A DNA stretch of 64,000 bases from a bacterium (GTDB taxonomy: Bacteria; Krumholzibacteriota; Krumholzibacteriia; LZORAL124-64-63), in contig JADJQR010000001.1 in NCBI GenBank assembly GCA_016712675.1, positions 992,001 through 1,056,000 of the forward strand, given 5' to 3'. Positions 24,582-34,239 of the stretch are shown here, in pieces. Both the position numbers and the translations under genes were made by a program. Position 1 is the stretch's first letter; every line of letters starts with the position of its first letter. The notes under the pieces were generated by a model, which was given only the letters and a program-made list of their open reading frames with translations, had not been told where the DNA came from and searched no databases.

Positions 24582-27500
24582 ATGGTCACCGTGAAAGGTA
24601 TCTACAAGAACCCCGTCGTCGCCGCGCTGTCGTCGTTGAAGCTCAGCGCGTTCCTGATGGCGGTGGTCGCCTTCGCCTCGGCAAGGGGCACGTTCATCGA
24701 ATCCGCCGTCGGACGCGACGGTGCGTACGATGTCATCTACGACGCATGGTGGTTCGAGGCGGTCCTGGCCCTGCTTTGTATCAGCCTTGTGCTGTTGTTC
24801 TTCAAGCGTTGGCCCTACCGGCCGCGCCAGTTCGGTTTCATGCTCGTGCACATGTCCATCGTGGTGATCCTGGTCAGCGCCGGCATCACGCGCTGGTTCG
24901 GCTACGAAGGCATCATGAGCATCCGCGAAGGTTCCAGTTCCGACTTCATCTTCTCCAACCACAAGCATGTCACCGTCAGCAGCGAAGGCAGCTCGGCGGA
25001 CATGAGGGTGCGCCTGTGGAAGGCCGGCGCCAACAAGCTCCAGCGCAAGGTGGAGCTTGGCGGACAGAAGTACACGCTGGCGGTCACCGAGTACTGGCCG
25101 CGCTTCACCGAGAAGTGGACGGAAGGACCGGGCGGTCCGGCCGCGCTGCAGTACGGGTTGCTCGAGGAAGGGCGGATGAACGAGGGGATGCTGCTCGCGG
25201 GCGAGCGCGCCACGGTCGGGCAGGCGGAGATGCGCTTCCTGGAGGGGCCGTTTGGCGGCGAGATGGCCACGTCGCGCTACGGCGATCTGCGCCTGCGCAT
25301 CGGCGGTGAGACCTGCGCCGTGCCCGTGCAACCGGCCGGAGACGCGCAGGTCACCTGCGGCGGCTACCGGTTCCGCATCACCGAGTTCCAGACGAAATTC
25401 CAGGTCGGCGGCAGTTCGGATCCCGAGGGGCCGCTGGTCAACCCGATGATCCGGGTGGCCATCACCGCACCGGACGGGCGCCAGGGCGAGCGGCTCCTGT
25501 TCGCCTTCCATCCCGACTTCTCGATGGGCCACAGCGGCGGGCAGGAGAGCTTTGCCGACCTGGACATGGTGTACCAGGTCAACCGCGGCGTCGAGTTCGC
25601 GCGCGGCGGGGCAACGGGCCTGCAGGGCCGCGCCTCGTTCGCCCTGACCATGGCGGACATGCAGACGCAGTCGCTGACCGAGATCCCGGCCGGCACGGTC
25701 TTCGACGTGCAGAAGAGCTTCCTGTACCGCAACGACGAGAACGGGTTCAGCCTGGTGCCCGCGAACATCTTCAGCTCGGTGGTCAAAGCCCCGGCGTTCA
25801 GCGACAGCGGCAACGATCCCGCCGCGGCGCGGGTCGTGCTGCGCGATGCCGGGGGCGCCGAGGTCGCGAATGCGATCTGCGTCGAGCAGGACCGGCCGGT
25901 CACGGTGCAGGCCGGTGGGCGCGCGTTCGAGCTGTCCTACGGGCCGCGCATCGTCAAGCTGCCGTACACGGTGACGCTGGACGACTTCGTGCTGAAGACC
26001 TACCCGGGCAGCGACAATCCGGCCACCTACGAGAGCTACGTGTCGCTCGACGACCCGGCGATGGGCATCAGCGGGAAGAAGGTGCACATCTACATGAACT
26101 ACCCGATGAACCACCGCGGCTCGAAGCACTTCCAGTCTTCGTACGACCGCGACCGCCTGGGCACCGTGCTGTCGGTCAACCACGACCCGGGCAAGCTGCC
26201 GACCTATTTCGGCTACTTCCTGATCTCGCTGGGCTTCCTCCTGATCATCCTCAAGGACCTCCTGTGGCCGGTGAAGGGCCGCAAGGCGACGGTGGACAGC
26301 GGAGCCGCCGGGAAGGCGGGCGCGCTGGCGGGCGCCGGGCTGGTGGCGGCTCTCGCGCTGCTGGGGCCGGCAGGAGCGCTGGCGCAGGCGCACGACCCGA
26401 ACGACGGCCAGGACCACAGCGGGCACAACCACGGGCCGGTGGGCACGGGCTTCGTGGCGCTGTCGGATCCCGCGCGGGAAGCCGCGTCGCGCCTGGTCAT
26501 CCAGGACTACAACGGCCGCATGAAGCCGCTCGACACGCTCGCGCGCGAGATGGTGATGAAGGTCGCCAAGCGCACGAAGTTCGAGGGCCGCCAGCCCGTC
26601 GACCAGTACCTGAGCTGGGCGCTGAACCCGAACTTCTGGTGGGACAAGCCGCTCATCCAGGTCAAGAACCCGGGCGTCAGGCAGCTGCTCGGTGTGGACG
26701 CCACGGTCACGCACGTGTCCGCTGCCAGCCTGTTCGACGCGCAGGGGCGATATCGGCTGACCGAGGCGGTCGAGCAGGCCCACCGCACGCCCGACCGCGA
26801 GCGCTCGAAGACGCAGCGGCAGCTCATCAGCTTCGACGAACGCTTCGAGATGCTCTACATGACCTTCCGCGGCGCGACGCTGCGGTTGTTCCCCATCCCG
26901 AACGACGCCAACCACACCTGGCAGGAGATCGAGCAGGTGCTGCCGCGCCTGGACGCGTCGCAGCGCGGGACCTACCAGGCGGCCTTCGACGGCCTGGCCC
27001 GCGGCGTGCAGACGGGCGACAACGCGGCCGTGACGGCGGCGTTGACGGCGATCGACGGCCTGCAGCACCAGTACGGCGGCATGGTGATCCCCTCGAACAC
27101 GCGCCTGAACGCGGAGCTGTTCTACAACCGGGCGCACCTGTTCTCGTGGATGATGCTCCCTCTGCTGGGCGCGTTCATGATCCTGATGGCCGTCTACATC
27201 TGGAACCTGTTCCGCAACCGGAACCGCCGGCTGAGCTTCACCAACCCGTTCTACTCGGCGGGTGTGGCGCTCTACGCCATCGCCTTCGTGGGCATGCTCG
27301 CGGCCTACACGCTGCGCTGGGTCGCCTCGGGTCGCGCGCCCCTGAGCAACGGCCACGAGTCGCTCCTGTTCATCTCACTGGCGGTGGCGCTGGCCGGGTT
27401 GATCTTCGAGCTGGTGTACCGCCTGGCGGTGCCGGCCAGCCTGGGCGGGCTGCTGACCACGGTGGTCATCGGCGTGTCGATGCTGTCGACCTTCGACCCG

Positions 27501-28085
27501 GCCATCGGGCCGCTGGTGCCGGTGCTGGTGAGCTATTGGCTGAACATCCACGTGACCATCATCACCGCCAGCTACGGCTTCCTGGGCCTGGCGGCGCTGG
27601 TCGGCATGCTGGTGCTCGTCCTGTTCATGTTCAAGGGACGCGGCCGCGAGCATGTCCGCGACGCGATCGCCACGCTGGACAACCTGAACAAGCACATCAT
27701 CATCGCCGGGCTGGGCCTGCTGACCATCGGCACGCTGCTGGGCGGCGTCTGGGCCAACGAGTCGTGGGGTCGCTACTGGGGCTGGGACCCGAAGGAGACC
27801 TGGGCGCTGATCACGATCCTGGTCTACGCCGTGGTGCTGCACTTCCGCTGGATCCCGGCGATGCGCTCGCTCTGGCTGAACGCCACCGTCAGCATGGCGG
27901 CCGTCAGCTCGGTGGTCATGACCTACTTCGGCGTGAACTACTTCCTGAGCGGGCTGCACAGCTACGCCGCTGGCGAGCCGATGGCCGTACCTTCGTGGGT
28001 CTACATCGGCGTGGCCTTCATGGCGGTGCTGGCGGGCGCGTCGGGCCTCATCGACCGGTCCCGGCAGTGGGGGAAGGCGGACTGA
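24582..28085 (+). CDS. ccsBA: Fused cytochrome c synthase ResB-CcsA (system II)
   Basis: This 1167-residue membrane protein joins both halves of the system II cytochrome c maturation complex. The N-terminal ResB/CcsB part has four membrane helices (about residues 15-120 and 540-580) around a large periplasmic domain. A His-rich linker (HDPNDGQDHSGHNHG, about 605-620) follows. The CcsA half has about seven helices with the haem-handling WWD segment WGWDPKETWALI (about residue 1065) and conserved histidines. It exports haem and attaches it to CxxCH apocytochromes; the sensor at 63.5 kb has such a motif. No ribosome site is clear before the ATG; a GTG nine bases later has GGATGG upstream and may be the real start. 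Confidence 0.9.
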   Translation: MVTVKGIYKNPVVAALSSLKLSAFLMAVVAFASARGTFIESAVGRDGAYDVIYDAWWFEAVLALLCISLVLLFFKRWPYRPRQFGFMLVHMSIVVILVSAGITRWFGYEGIMSIREGSSSDFIFSNHKHVTVSSEGSSADMRVRLWKAGANKLQRKVELGGQKYTLAVTEYWPRFTEKWTEGPGGPAALQYGLLEEGRMNEGMLLAGERATVGQAEMRFLEGPFGGEMATSRYGDLRLRIGGETCAVPVQPAGDAQVTCGGYRFRITEFQTKFQVGGSSDPEGPLVNPMIRVAITAPDGRQGERLLFAFHPDFSMGHSGGQESFADLDMVYQVNRGVEFARGGATGLQGRASFALTMADMQTQSLTEIPAGTVFDVQKSFLYRNDENGFSLVPANIFSSVVKAPAFSDSGNDPAAARVVLRDAGGAEVANAICVEQDRPVTVQAGGRAFELSYGPRIVKLPYTVTLDDFVLKTYPGSDNPATYESYVSLDDPAMGISGKKVHIYMNYPMNHRGSKHFQSSYDRDRLGTVLSVNHDPGKLPTYFGYFLISLGFLLIILKDLLWPVKGRKATVDSGAAGKAGALAGAGLVAALALLGPAGALAQAHDPNDGQDHSGHNHGPVGTGFVALSDPAREAASRLVIQDYNGRMKPLDTLAREMVMKVAKRTKFEGRQPVDQYLSWALNPNFWWDKPLIQVKNPGVRQLLGVDATVTHVSAASLFDAQGRYRLTEAVEQAHRTPDRERSKTQRQLISFDERFEMLYMTFRGATLRLFPIPNDANHTWQEIEQVLPRLDASQRGTYQAAFDGLARGVQTGDNAAVTAALTAIDGLQHQYGGMVIPSNTRLNAELFYNRAHLFSWMMLPLLGAFMILMAVYIWNLFRNRNRRLSFTNPFYSAGVALYAIAFVGMLAAYTLRWVASGRAPLSNGHESLLFISLAVALAGLIFELVYRLAVPASLGGLLTTVVIGVSMLSTFDPAIGPLVPVLVSYWLNIHVTIITASYGFLGLAALVGMLVLVLFMFKGRGREHVRDAIATLDNLNKHIIIAGLGLLTIGTLLGGVWANESWGRYWGWDPKETWALITILVYAVVLHFRWIPAMRSLWLNATVSMAAVSSVVMTYFGVNYFLSGLHSYAAGEPMAVPSWVYIGVAFMAVLAGASGLIDRSRQWGKAD

Positions 28086-28106
28086 GCCGCACCCGTGTGG
28101 GATGAT

Positions 28107-28160
28107 GGCCCGGGGTCCGGTCCGCCTGGTGAGGGGCGGGCACGGGCCCCGGGCCTTCCT
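28107..28160 (+). terminator. Terminator after ccsBA
   Basis: GGCCCGGGG (28107-28115) pairs with CCCCGGGCC (28147-28155) and TTCCTG follows. It lies between convergent genes. The rest of the 145-base gap is GC-rich without features. Confidence 0.5.
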
Positions 28161-28230
28161 GTGGCGAGCCCCCGGGCGCGGACTCGGCGGGCGGCGCGCG
28201 GGGTGCCGAGCGCCGGGTCCTCGCTGACCG

Positions 28231-29163
28231 TCAGTGCTCCCCCCACACCTTCTCGCCCGCTTCCACCGCACCCTTCAGCGTGTTGCCCTTGCCCGGCAGC
28301 GGGCAGGTGGCGTACGGCGTGAACACGCAGGGCGGGTTATAGGCCTGGTTGAAGTCGAGTGTCACCGTGCCGTCGGCCGCCGGCGCCGGCGCCGACAGGA
28401 AGCGCCCGCCGCCGTAGGTGCCGTGGCCGTTGGTGGCGTCGCCGAAGACCAGGAACAGCGCCTCGCCGGGCTTGCCGGTAGGGGTCAGGCGGCACTCGCG
28501 GCCGTCCAGCCTGAAGACCAGCGTGCCGGGGCTGGGCTCTTCGGTCTCGTGGCCCAGCACGTCGGGCACCTTGACGGTGCCGGGGCCGGGCTCCAGGTGT
28601 GCCTGCACGCGCCAGCGCGCGTCGACCGGGTAGCGGTCGATGCCGGCGAAACTGCGCAGCACCTCCGACTGTCGGTCCTTCACGCGCAGGAAGAACGTGC
28701 CGCCGCGCTCGATCACGAAGAACACCAGCGAACCGCAGGCCAGCGTGGTGGGCGCGCCGGCCCGGTCGGTGGCCACCTCCAGGGCGGTCACCGGCGCCGC
28801 CGCGCTGTCGGCCGTGGTCACGGCCGCGCCGGGGTCGGCGGCGAACGTCCAGCGGCCGCCCAGGGAGGCCAGTTCACCGACGCGCGCGGGGGCCTTGTCG
28901 ACCAGGCGCACGGTTGCGCCGGGGTCCGAGCCCAGCGTGTTGACGCGCGCGGGATCCAGCTCGTGCAGGCCCACCAGCGTCAACCAGCCGGTGTCGCTGC
29001 GCAGGCGCTCGACGCGGCCGGTGTGCCAGGCGTCCACTTCGGCCACGTAGGCGGCAGGGGTCTCGACCTTGGCGCCGCCGCAGCCCGCGAGCGCGATTGT
29101 CGCGATGGCGGGGATGAGGGCCCAGGGCAGCAGGTCCCGACGGCATCGAGCGATACGGTTCAC
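28231..29163 (-). CDS. DUF1684 lipoprotein
   Basis: This 310-residue protein has a lipoprotein signal ending LAGC (Cys27), so it is anchored in the envelope. The mature part matches the DUF1684 family: WLTLVGLHEL near the start, RYPVDARWRVQAHL in the middle, and the strongly conserved FNQAYNPPCVFTPYATCPLP near the end. The family's biochemical role is unknown. Its start overlaps the stop of the upstream decarboxylase gene by four bases (ATGA), so the two are coupled. A link to amine metabolism is only suggested by this context. Confidence 0.85.
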   Translation of the reverse strand: MNRIARCRRDLLPWALIPAIATIALAGCGGAKVETPAAYVAEVDAWHTGRVERLRSDTGWLTLVGLHELDPARVNTLGSDPGATVRLVDKAPARVGELASLGGRWTFAADPGAAVTTADSAAAPVTALEVATDRAGAPTTLACGSLVFFVIERGGTFFLRVKDRQSEVLRSFAGIDRYPVDARWRVQAHLEPGPGTVKVPDVLGHETEEPSPGTLVFRLDGRECRLTPTGKPGEALFLVFGDATNGHGTYGGGRFLSAPAPAADGTVTLDFNQAYNPPCVFTPYATCPLPGKGNTLKGAVEAGEKVWGEH

Positions 29164-30608
29164 GAGTGTTCCCCTTCGGCGATGTCGCGCGCGGCCGCCT
29201 GCAGCGCGGCCCAGGCCTGCTGCACGTGCTCACGCGTGGTGGCGCGCTGGCCGACGGCCAGGCGCAGGGTGGTCACGTCATCCAGCTTCGTGTGCGTCAG
29301 GTAGACGGTACCCTCGGCATTCACGCGGGCCATCAGCGCGGCATTCAGTTCGTTGAGCCGCGCTTCGTCCACAACACCCGCCGGCCGCCAGCGGAAGCAG
29401 ACCGTGTTCAGCGGCACCGGGGCCAGCAGTTCCCAGTCGGACGTGGCCTCGACCCAGCCCGCGAACTCCTGAGCGAGCTCCAGGTGCGCGGCCACGAACG
29501 CGCGCAGCTGCCTGGCGCCGTAGGTGCGCAGCACGAACCACAGCTTCAGCGCGCGGAAGCGGCGGCCCAGCTGCAGGCCCCAGTCCATGTAGTTGACCAC
29601 CTCGGCATCGCGCGTTGTGCGCAGGTACTCGGGGTGGATGGCCATCGCGCGCTGCAGGTGGTCCGGGTCGCGCACGTAGAAGGCCGAGCAGTCGAAGTTC
29701 ACCAGCAGCCACTTGTGCGGGTTGAAGACCAGCGAGTCGGCGTGCTCGACGCCGTCCAGCAGCCAGCGCATCGACGGCAGGATGGCCGCGGCGCCGGCCA
29801 GCGCCGCGTCGACGTGCAGCCACAGGCCGTGGCGGCGCGCGAGCGGGCCGATCGACGCCAACGGGTCGACCGCCGTGCAGCCGGTGGTGCCCACCGTGGC
29901 CACGACGGCGCAGGGCGCCTTGCCCGCCGCGCGGTCGGCGGCGATCAGGCGCTCCAGGTCGGCCGGGTCCAGGCGGCGCTGCGCGTCGATGGCCACGCTG
30001 ACCACGTTCGCGGCGCCGAAGCCGGCCAGGCGCGCGCCCTTGAGCACGGACGAATGCGCCTCGCGCGAGGCATACACGCGCAGCGGGCCACGCGTGGCGG
30101 CGGTCGCCGCACCCAGTCCCTCCGCATTGGCCGCGAAGCCGGTGGTGCGTTCGCGCGCGCAGACCAGCGCGCAGAACGTGGCCGTGGAAGCCGTGTCGTG
30201 GATCACGCCGTGGAATCCCGCCGGCAACCCGACCAGCTGCGCCAGCCACTCCAGCGTGCGCTGCTCCAGCTCGGTGGCCGCGGGGCTGGTCTGCCACAGC
30301 ATGCCGTTGACGCCCAGCCCGGCCGAGAGCATCTCGCCCAGGATCGACGGTCCGCTGTTGTTGGCCGGGAAATAGGCGAAGAAGCGCGGGTGGTTCCAGT
30401 GCGTGATCCCCGGCAGCACGTCGCGCCGGAAGTCGGCCAGCACGTCGGCCATCGGCTCGGGTTCCTCGGGTGGCGACGCGGGTAGCGCCGCCAGCAGGTC
30501 ACCCGGCCGGCTGCGGCTGCACACGGGGTAGCGGTCGGCGTGCTCGAGGTAGTCGGCGATCCAGTCGACCAGCTCGTGCGCGTGGTGGCGGAAGTCCTCG
30601 GTCTTCAT
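29160..30608 (-). CDS. PLP-dependent group II decarboxylase (aromatic amino acid type)
   Basis: The 482-residue length is usual for the DDC/AADC family, which removes CO2 from aromatic amino acids. Diagnostic blocks are HWNHPRFFAYFPANNSGPSI near the N-terminus, the region TASTATFCALVCAR, HVDAALAGAAAI, and NPHKWLLVNFDCSAF, in which Lys299 should bind PLP. A GGAGCTGCC site precedes the ATG. It overlaps the DUF1684 gene by four bases. The product could be tyramine, tryptamine or a related amine; the substrate cannot be told from motifs alone. Cytosolic. Confidence 0.88.
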   Translation of the reverse strand: MKTEDFRHHAHELVDWIADYLEHADRYPVCSRSRPGDLLAALPASPPEEPEPMADVLADFRRDVLPGITHWNHPRFFAYFPANNSGPSILGEMLSAGLGVNGMLWQTSPAATELEQRTLEWLAQLVGLPAGFHGVIHDTASTATFCALVCARERTTGFAANAEGLGAATAATRGPLRVYASREAHSSVLKGARLAGFGAANVVSVAIDAQRRLDPADLERLIAADRAAGKAPCAVVATVGTTGCTAVDPLASIGPLARRHGLWLHVDAALAGAAAILPSMRWLLDGVEHADSLVFNPHKWLLVNFDCSAFYVRDPDHLQRAMAIHPEYLRTTRDAEVVNYMDWGLQLGRRFRALKLWFVLRTYGARQLRAFVAAHLELAQEFAGWVEATSDWELLAPVPLNTVCFRWRPAGVVDEARLNELNAALMARVNAEGTVYLTHTKLDDVTTLRLAVGQRATTREHVQQAWAALQAAARDIAEGEHS

Positions 30609-30673
30609 GGCAGCTCCGGGTCGGCGGCGGCCCTAGGGGTGCCGCAGGTCGGCAACAGGCACCCCGAAAGTGG

Positions 30674-30703
30674 GCACCGGGCCAGGACAGCCTGACCCGG
30701 TGC
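30674..30703 (-). terminator. Hairpin between the chemoreceptor-like gene and the decarboxylase gene
   Basis: GCACCGGG pairs with CCCGGTGC around a 14-base loop, 25 bases after the stop of the chemoreceptor-like gene. It has no strong U-run and would partly isolate the two same-strand genes. Confidence 0.45.
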
Positions 30704-30727
30704 CGCGTGCCTGTCAACCCGTCGCCG

Positions 30728-33010
30728 CTATTTCGGCTTCTTGGGGCTGTTGAGCATGATGAAGTTCTTCTTCGGAGCCTCGCCCTCGACGGGCGGCGCC
30801 GCGGCCGCAGGGGCATCGGAGGCTTGCGGGGCCGCGGGTGCCGCCTCGGGCTCGGCCACCGCGGTGGCGGCGCTGGCTCCCGCCGGTGCCGCCTTCTTTG
30901 GGCGGTTGAGCATGAAGATGTTCGAGCCGCCTGCTTCGCCGCCGCCCTCGGTTGCCGGCGGCGAGGCCGGCGCGACGGGCGCGGCCGGCGCGGCCGGCGC
31001 CGTCGGAGTTGCTGCCGGAGCCGCTGCGGCCGGCTCGACCACTGTGGCCGGCTCGACCGCCGCGGCCGGCTTGGCTCCCCGGGGCTTGTTCAGCAGGAAG
31101 ACGTTGCCGTTGCTGCCGCCGTCGGCCGCGGGCTGGCTGTGACCGAGGCCGGGATTCGCAGGCGCCAGCGGTTCTGGAGCTGCGGCGACGGGGGCGGGTG
31201 CCGCTGGGGCTGCTGCCGCCGGCGCCGACGCTGCCGGTGCGGGCGGCGCCGCGGGTGCTGCCGCAGCCGGTGCCGGGGCTGCCGGCGCGACGGGCGCGGA
31301 CTCGGTGCCCAGCACTTCGGCCATCGTCGGCTTGCGCCGCGCCTTGCCCAACATGAACACGTTGCCATTGCTGCCGCCGTCGGGCTTCGCAAGGTCAGGC
31401 ACGCTGGCCGTGGACGCCGTCGACGCCACTGCGGGTGACGCCGGCGCTTCCGCCAGAGGAGCCGGCGCGGGTGCGGCTTTCGGCGGCTCCGGACGGGCCG
31501 CGGCGGAGATCGCGGCGCTGGTCTGTTCGGCGACCTCGCGCGGTGTCGGCTCCGGGGTGACCGGATCGTCCTCGATGGCGGCGACCGGGGCGGAGGTCGC
31601 GACCGCGGCTGGCGGTGCCACCGGAATCGGCGCCGCCGGGGCGTTGCTGGCCTGGTCGGCGCCGGACGCCGGAGTCGCCGACACCACCGGCTGCACGCGG
31701 CGCGGCGGATCCAGCATCAGCTGGCCGAGATTCTGCGACACTTTGCTGATCGCGGCGATGTTCTTGATGATCTGCCCGATCGCCTCCTCGTACTGGCGCG
31801 CCGTGGCCAGCACCTCGTCCACCGTGTGGTCGATCTCCGCGGTGGCGCGGTGGGTCTGCTGGGCCAGGCCCTTGACCTCCTGGGCGACCACGGAGGTGAA
31901 CGCCTCGCCGGTGCGGCCGGTCTGAACCGCTTCGCCGTCGATCTGCGCGGCCACCTGCCGCGTGCGCAGCGCCAGCTGCGTGACGCGCTCGACGATGCGG
32001 CTCATCTCGCGGGCGGACTCGACCAGCTCGCCGGCGGCTTCGGCCGTGAACGAGGCGGCGTTGTTTGCGTTGCGCACGATCTTGTGGCCCTCGGCCGTGT
32101 CCTGCGCCATCTCGTTCAGCGAGTAGAGCATGCCCTGCAGCGCGAAGCCGACCGACTCGATCGCCTGGCGCATCTTCTCGGAATTGCCGGCGATGTTGTT
32201 CATGTCGACCGACAGCTGGTCGACCGCGGCGCTCACGTTCTCGAAGTCGATGGTCGGCGCGTACGGTGCGGCGCGGCCGCCGCGCGTGGGATGGCGTTGG
32301 GTTCCCTCGGCGTAGTCCGGCGCGCGGTGGGATGCGGGAGCCAGTGGCCGTGCCTCGGCCGCACCGGTCGTCGCGGCAACGGGGCGACCGGCCGGCCACA
32401 GGCGCACGGCGAGCAATGCCAGCCAGGCCAATCCCAGCACGCCGGCCGCCCAGGTCGCGTAACCTGCCGCCCGCGCGCGCTGACCGGCCGCCAGGCGGAT
32501 GCCGTCGGCCGCGGCCTGCAGGTGCAGCGTCATTTCGGCGTGGTTGTGTGTGAGCCCGGTCAGGGCCTGCTGTCCGGCGGCGCTGTAGGCCGAGTACCGC
32601 CCGGCCGCAAGATCGCCCAGGGGCGTGCCGGTCTCCAGCCACAGGTGCGATGCCAGCTCCAGCGCGTGGCGCGCCGCGGCATCCGAAACGCGGGGCACGT
32701 AATGGGTGCGTCCGCCGTCAAGCGCGACCTGGCCGCCCGACAGGAGCGCACCAAGGCCGTGGTCGAGTTCCCCGATCGCGTGGCCCAGGGCCGTTCGCGC
32801 GGCCACGACCTGCTCGCGGTTCGTGCCCGCTGCCAGTGAATCCGCCCAGGTCACCAGATCAGCGACGACCGCCTGTTGGCGGGCGGTCGCTTCCAATTGC
32901 GCGACCTCCGCACCGCTCTGACGTTGCGTGAGGCCGACGTAGCCCACGGTTGCCAGCAGCAGCACACCGATCCCGGCCAGGGACAGGTTCAGCTTCCGTC
33001 TCTTCGGCAT
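30728..33010 (-). CDS. Chemoreceptor-like membrane protein with repeated C-terminal motifs
   Basis: The ATG at 33010 follows GGAGGAACGCG and gives 760 residues. An N-terminal helix (about 8-26) and a second one (about 185-207) enclose a periplasmic helical sensor. A cytosolic coiled-coil follows (about 250-450) whose middle resembles a chemoreceptor hairpin (FTSVVAQEVKGLAQQT), but the CheA/CheW contact motif is replaced (VAAQIDGEAVQTGRTGEAF). The last 300 residues are Ala/Pro-rich linkers joining four copies of a short motif: NVFMLGKARRKP, NVFLLNKPRGAKP, NIFMLNRPKKAAP and NFIMLNSPKKPK. These look like binding sites for a partner. Its partner and signal are unknown; a classical array role is doubtful. 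Confidence 0.72.
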   Translation of the reverse strand: MPKRRKLNLSLAGIGVLLLATVGYVGLTQRQSGAEVAQLEATARQQAVVADLVTWADSLAAGTNREQVVAARTALGHAIGELDHGLGALLSGGQVALDGGRTHYVPRVSDAAARHALELASHLWLETGTPLGDLAAGRYSAYSAAGQQALTGLTHNHAEMTLHLQAAADGIRLAAGQRARAAGYATWAAGVLGLAWLALLAVRLWPAGRPVAATTGAAEARPLAPASHRAPDYAEGTQRHPTRGGRAAPYAPTIDFENVSAAVDQLSVDMNNIAGNSEKMRQAIESVGFALQGMLYSLNEMAQDTAEGHKIVRNANNAASFTAEAAGELVESAREMSRIVERVTQLALRTRQVAAQIDGEAVQTGRTGEAFTSVVAQEVKGLAQQTHRATAEIDHTVDEVLATARQYEEAIGQIIKNIAAISKVSQNLGQLMLDPPRRVQPVVSATPASGADQASNAPAAPIPVAPPAAVATSAPVAAIEDDPVTPEPTPREVAEQTSAAISAAARPEPPKAAPAPAPLAEAPASPAVASTASTASVPDLAKPDGGSNGNVFMLGKARRKPTMAEVLGTESAPVAPAAPAPAAAAPAAPPAPAASAPAAAAPAAPAPVAAAPEPLAPANPGLGHSQPAADGGSNGNVFLLNKPRGAKPAAAVEPATVVEPAAAAPAATPTAPAAPAAPVAPASPPATEGGGEAGGSNIFMLNRPKKAAPAGASAATAVAEPEAAPAAPQASDAPAAAAPPVEGEAPKKNFIMLNSPKKPK
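30731..31380 (-). repeat. Four motif copies in the tail of the chemoreceptor-like protein
   Basis: Segments encoding N-x-[FI]-[ILM]-[ML]-[GN]-[KRS]-x-[RK] lie near 31325-31380, 31075-31125, 30893-30934 and 30731-30775. They are preceded by GGSN in three copies. Linkers of 55-80 residues rich in Ala and Pro separate them. The protein motifs are better conserved than the linkers. Confidence 0.75.
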
Positions 33011-33316
33011 CGCGTTCCTCCATGAAGCCGCAGGGCAGGTCGCCTGACCCGCCATACCGCGATCCATATCGGCGCTGCCGACGGTCTGTTGAGGCAAATC
33101 ACGCACCGACCGGCGGTTGGTCTCCGGCCCGCTGCAGGTGTCATCCCCCCGACGGACTGCGACCCCCGTTCGCGAATCTCTGGGGCGAGGAGGAGCCGGT
33201 GGACAACAGAGGTGGTGGTGCTTCGGCCAGCCCATGCCGGCGAGGCGTAGAGCGTCCGGGGACCCGTCCGGCGGGCGGACGGGCAGGCTCGGCCGGAGGG
33301 CAGCTCCGGCGCGCGT
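33011..33316. other. Intergenic region, no feature seen
   Basis: This 306-base gap separates the chemoreceptor-like gene and the GntR gene, both on the minus strand. I see no gene, hairpin or promoter boxes that I would support, apart from the ribosome site just before 33010. Confidence 0.4.
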
Positions 33317-33991
33317 TCAGCTGGCGGTGGAACGGGCCTCGGCGACCTCCGGCAGCAGGGCCGCCGCCGCCGCCCCGTAGGTCTCCAGATGGCGACCCCA
33401 GGCGGTTGCGGCCGTCTCGATCTGACCGGTCCGGACCAGTTCATAGAGGGCCTGCCAGGAATCCACCTGCCCGGCGGCGTCGAAGCCGCGGCGCAGGGCT
33501 TCGCGCCAGGCGCGCACCGACAGCGCCTCGAGCCGCGCGATGTCCTGCTGGAGCGTGCGGTTGGGGCAGTTCTCCAGCAGTAGGTGCGACCAGCGCTGCG
33601 ACAGCGGGGCCAGATCGGCGGCGCGCTCGGCCGGCGCGGCGCCCAGGCGCATCCGCGCCCGTCCGATCAGATTCTGTAGTTCCATCAGCCGCGGCGCCGC
33701 TGGCCTTGTCTGCGCGAGGGCTGCCGGCGCCAGGCGCGTCAGCACCTGCTGGGCTTCGCGGAAGGGCCCGGCCACCAGCGCCGGCACCAGGAAGCCGCGC
33801 CCCACGTCGCTGCCCAGGAACCCGGCCGCTTCCAGGCCCAGCATCGCCTCCCGCAACGGGGTGCGGCTGACGCCCAGCTCGGCCGACAGGTGCGACTCGT
33901 TGACCCGCGACCCGGGCGCCAGGCGCTGGTCGGCCAGGCGGGCCAGGATCTCCTTCTGGACGTCGGCGCGCAGCGACTTGCGCACGATCAT
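33317..33991 (-). CDS. GntR family regulator (FadR/VanR type)
   Basis: This 224-residue DNA-binding regulator starts at the ATG with CCGGAGAGC upstream; an ATG 27 bases earlier is less well placed. Residues about 5-70 are the GntR winged helix (VNESHLSAELGVSRTPLREA), with the operator-binding recognition helix. The remaining 150 residues are an all-helical FCD-like effector domain, although the usual metal-binding His residues are not all obvious. It is transcribed with the chemoreceptor-like gene on the same strand (307 bases apart) and divergently from the TPR protein. Likely senses a small acid; the targets are unknown. Confidence 0.8.
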   Translation of the reverse strand: MIVRKSLRADVQKEILARLADQRLAPGSRVNESHLSAELGVSRTPLREAMLGLEAAGFLGSDVGRGFLVPALVAGPFREAQQVLTRLAPAALAQTRPAAPRLMELQNLIGRARMRLGAAPAERAADLAPLSQRWSHLLLENCPNRTLQQDIARLEALSVRAWREALRRGFDAAGQVDSWQALYELVRTGQIETAATAWGRHLETYGAAAAALLPEVAEARSTAS

Positions 33992-34239
33992 GGTGCTCTC
34001 CGGCGGCTGGGGTCGCATCAGGGCGAGTGCGGATTGCCCGCCATTATGGCAAACGCGCGGCCCCGTTTCCAGTGTCGCGCGTGATCGGGCGACACCCGCG
34101 CCCGGCGGGCCCTGTCCGTGCACCTCCAGCGCAGGCAAGGCCCCCCCGGAAGCAGCGGGGAACGACGGGGAACGGGGGACAGGGCAAATCGAGACACCGC
34201 GCAGAGCGGACGGGTAAACTGCCCGATGAGGTCGAAGAC

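Noticed and set aside
24288-27356. A 1022-residue minus-strand frame opposite ccsBA
   Set aside because: A shadow of the high-GC third codon positions. The plus strand has the ResB and CcsA motifs.
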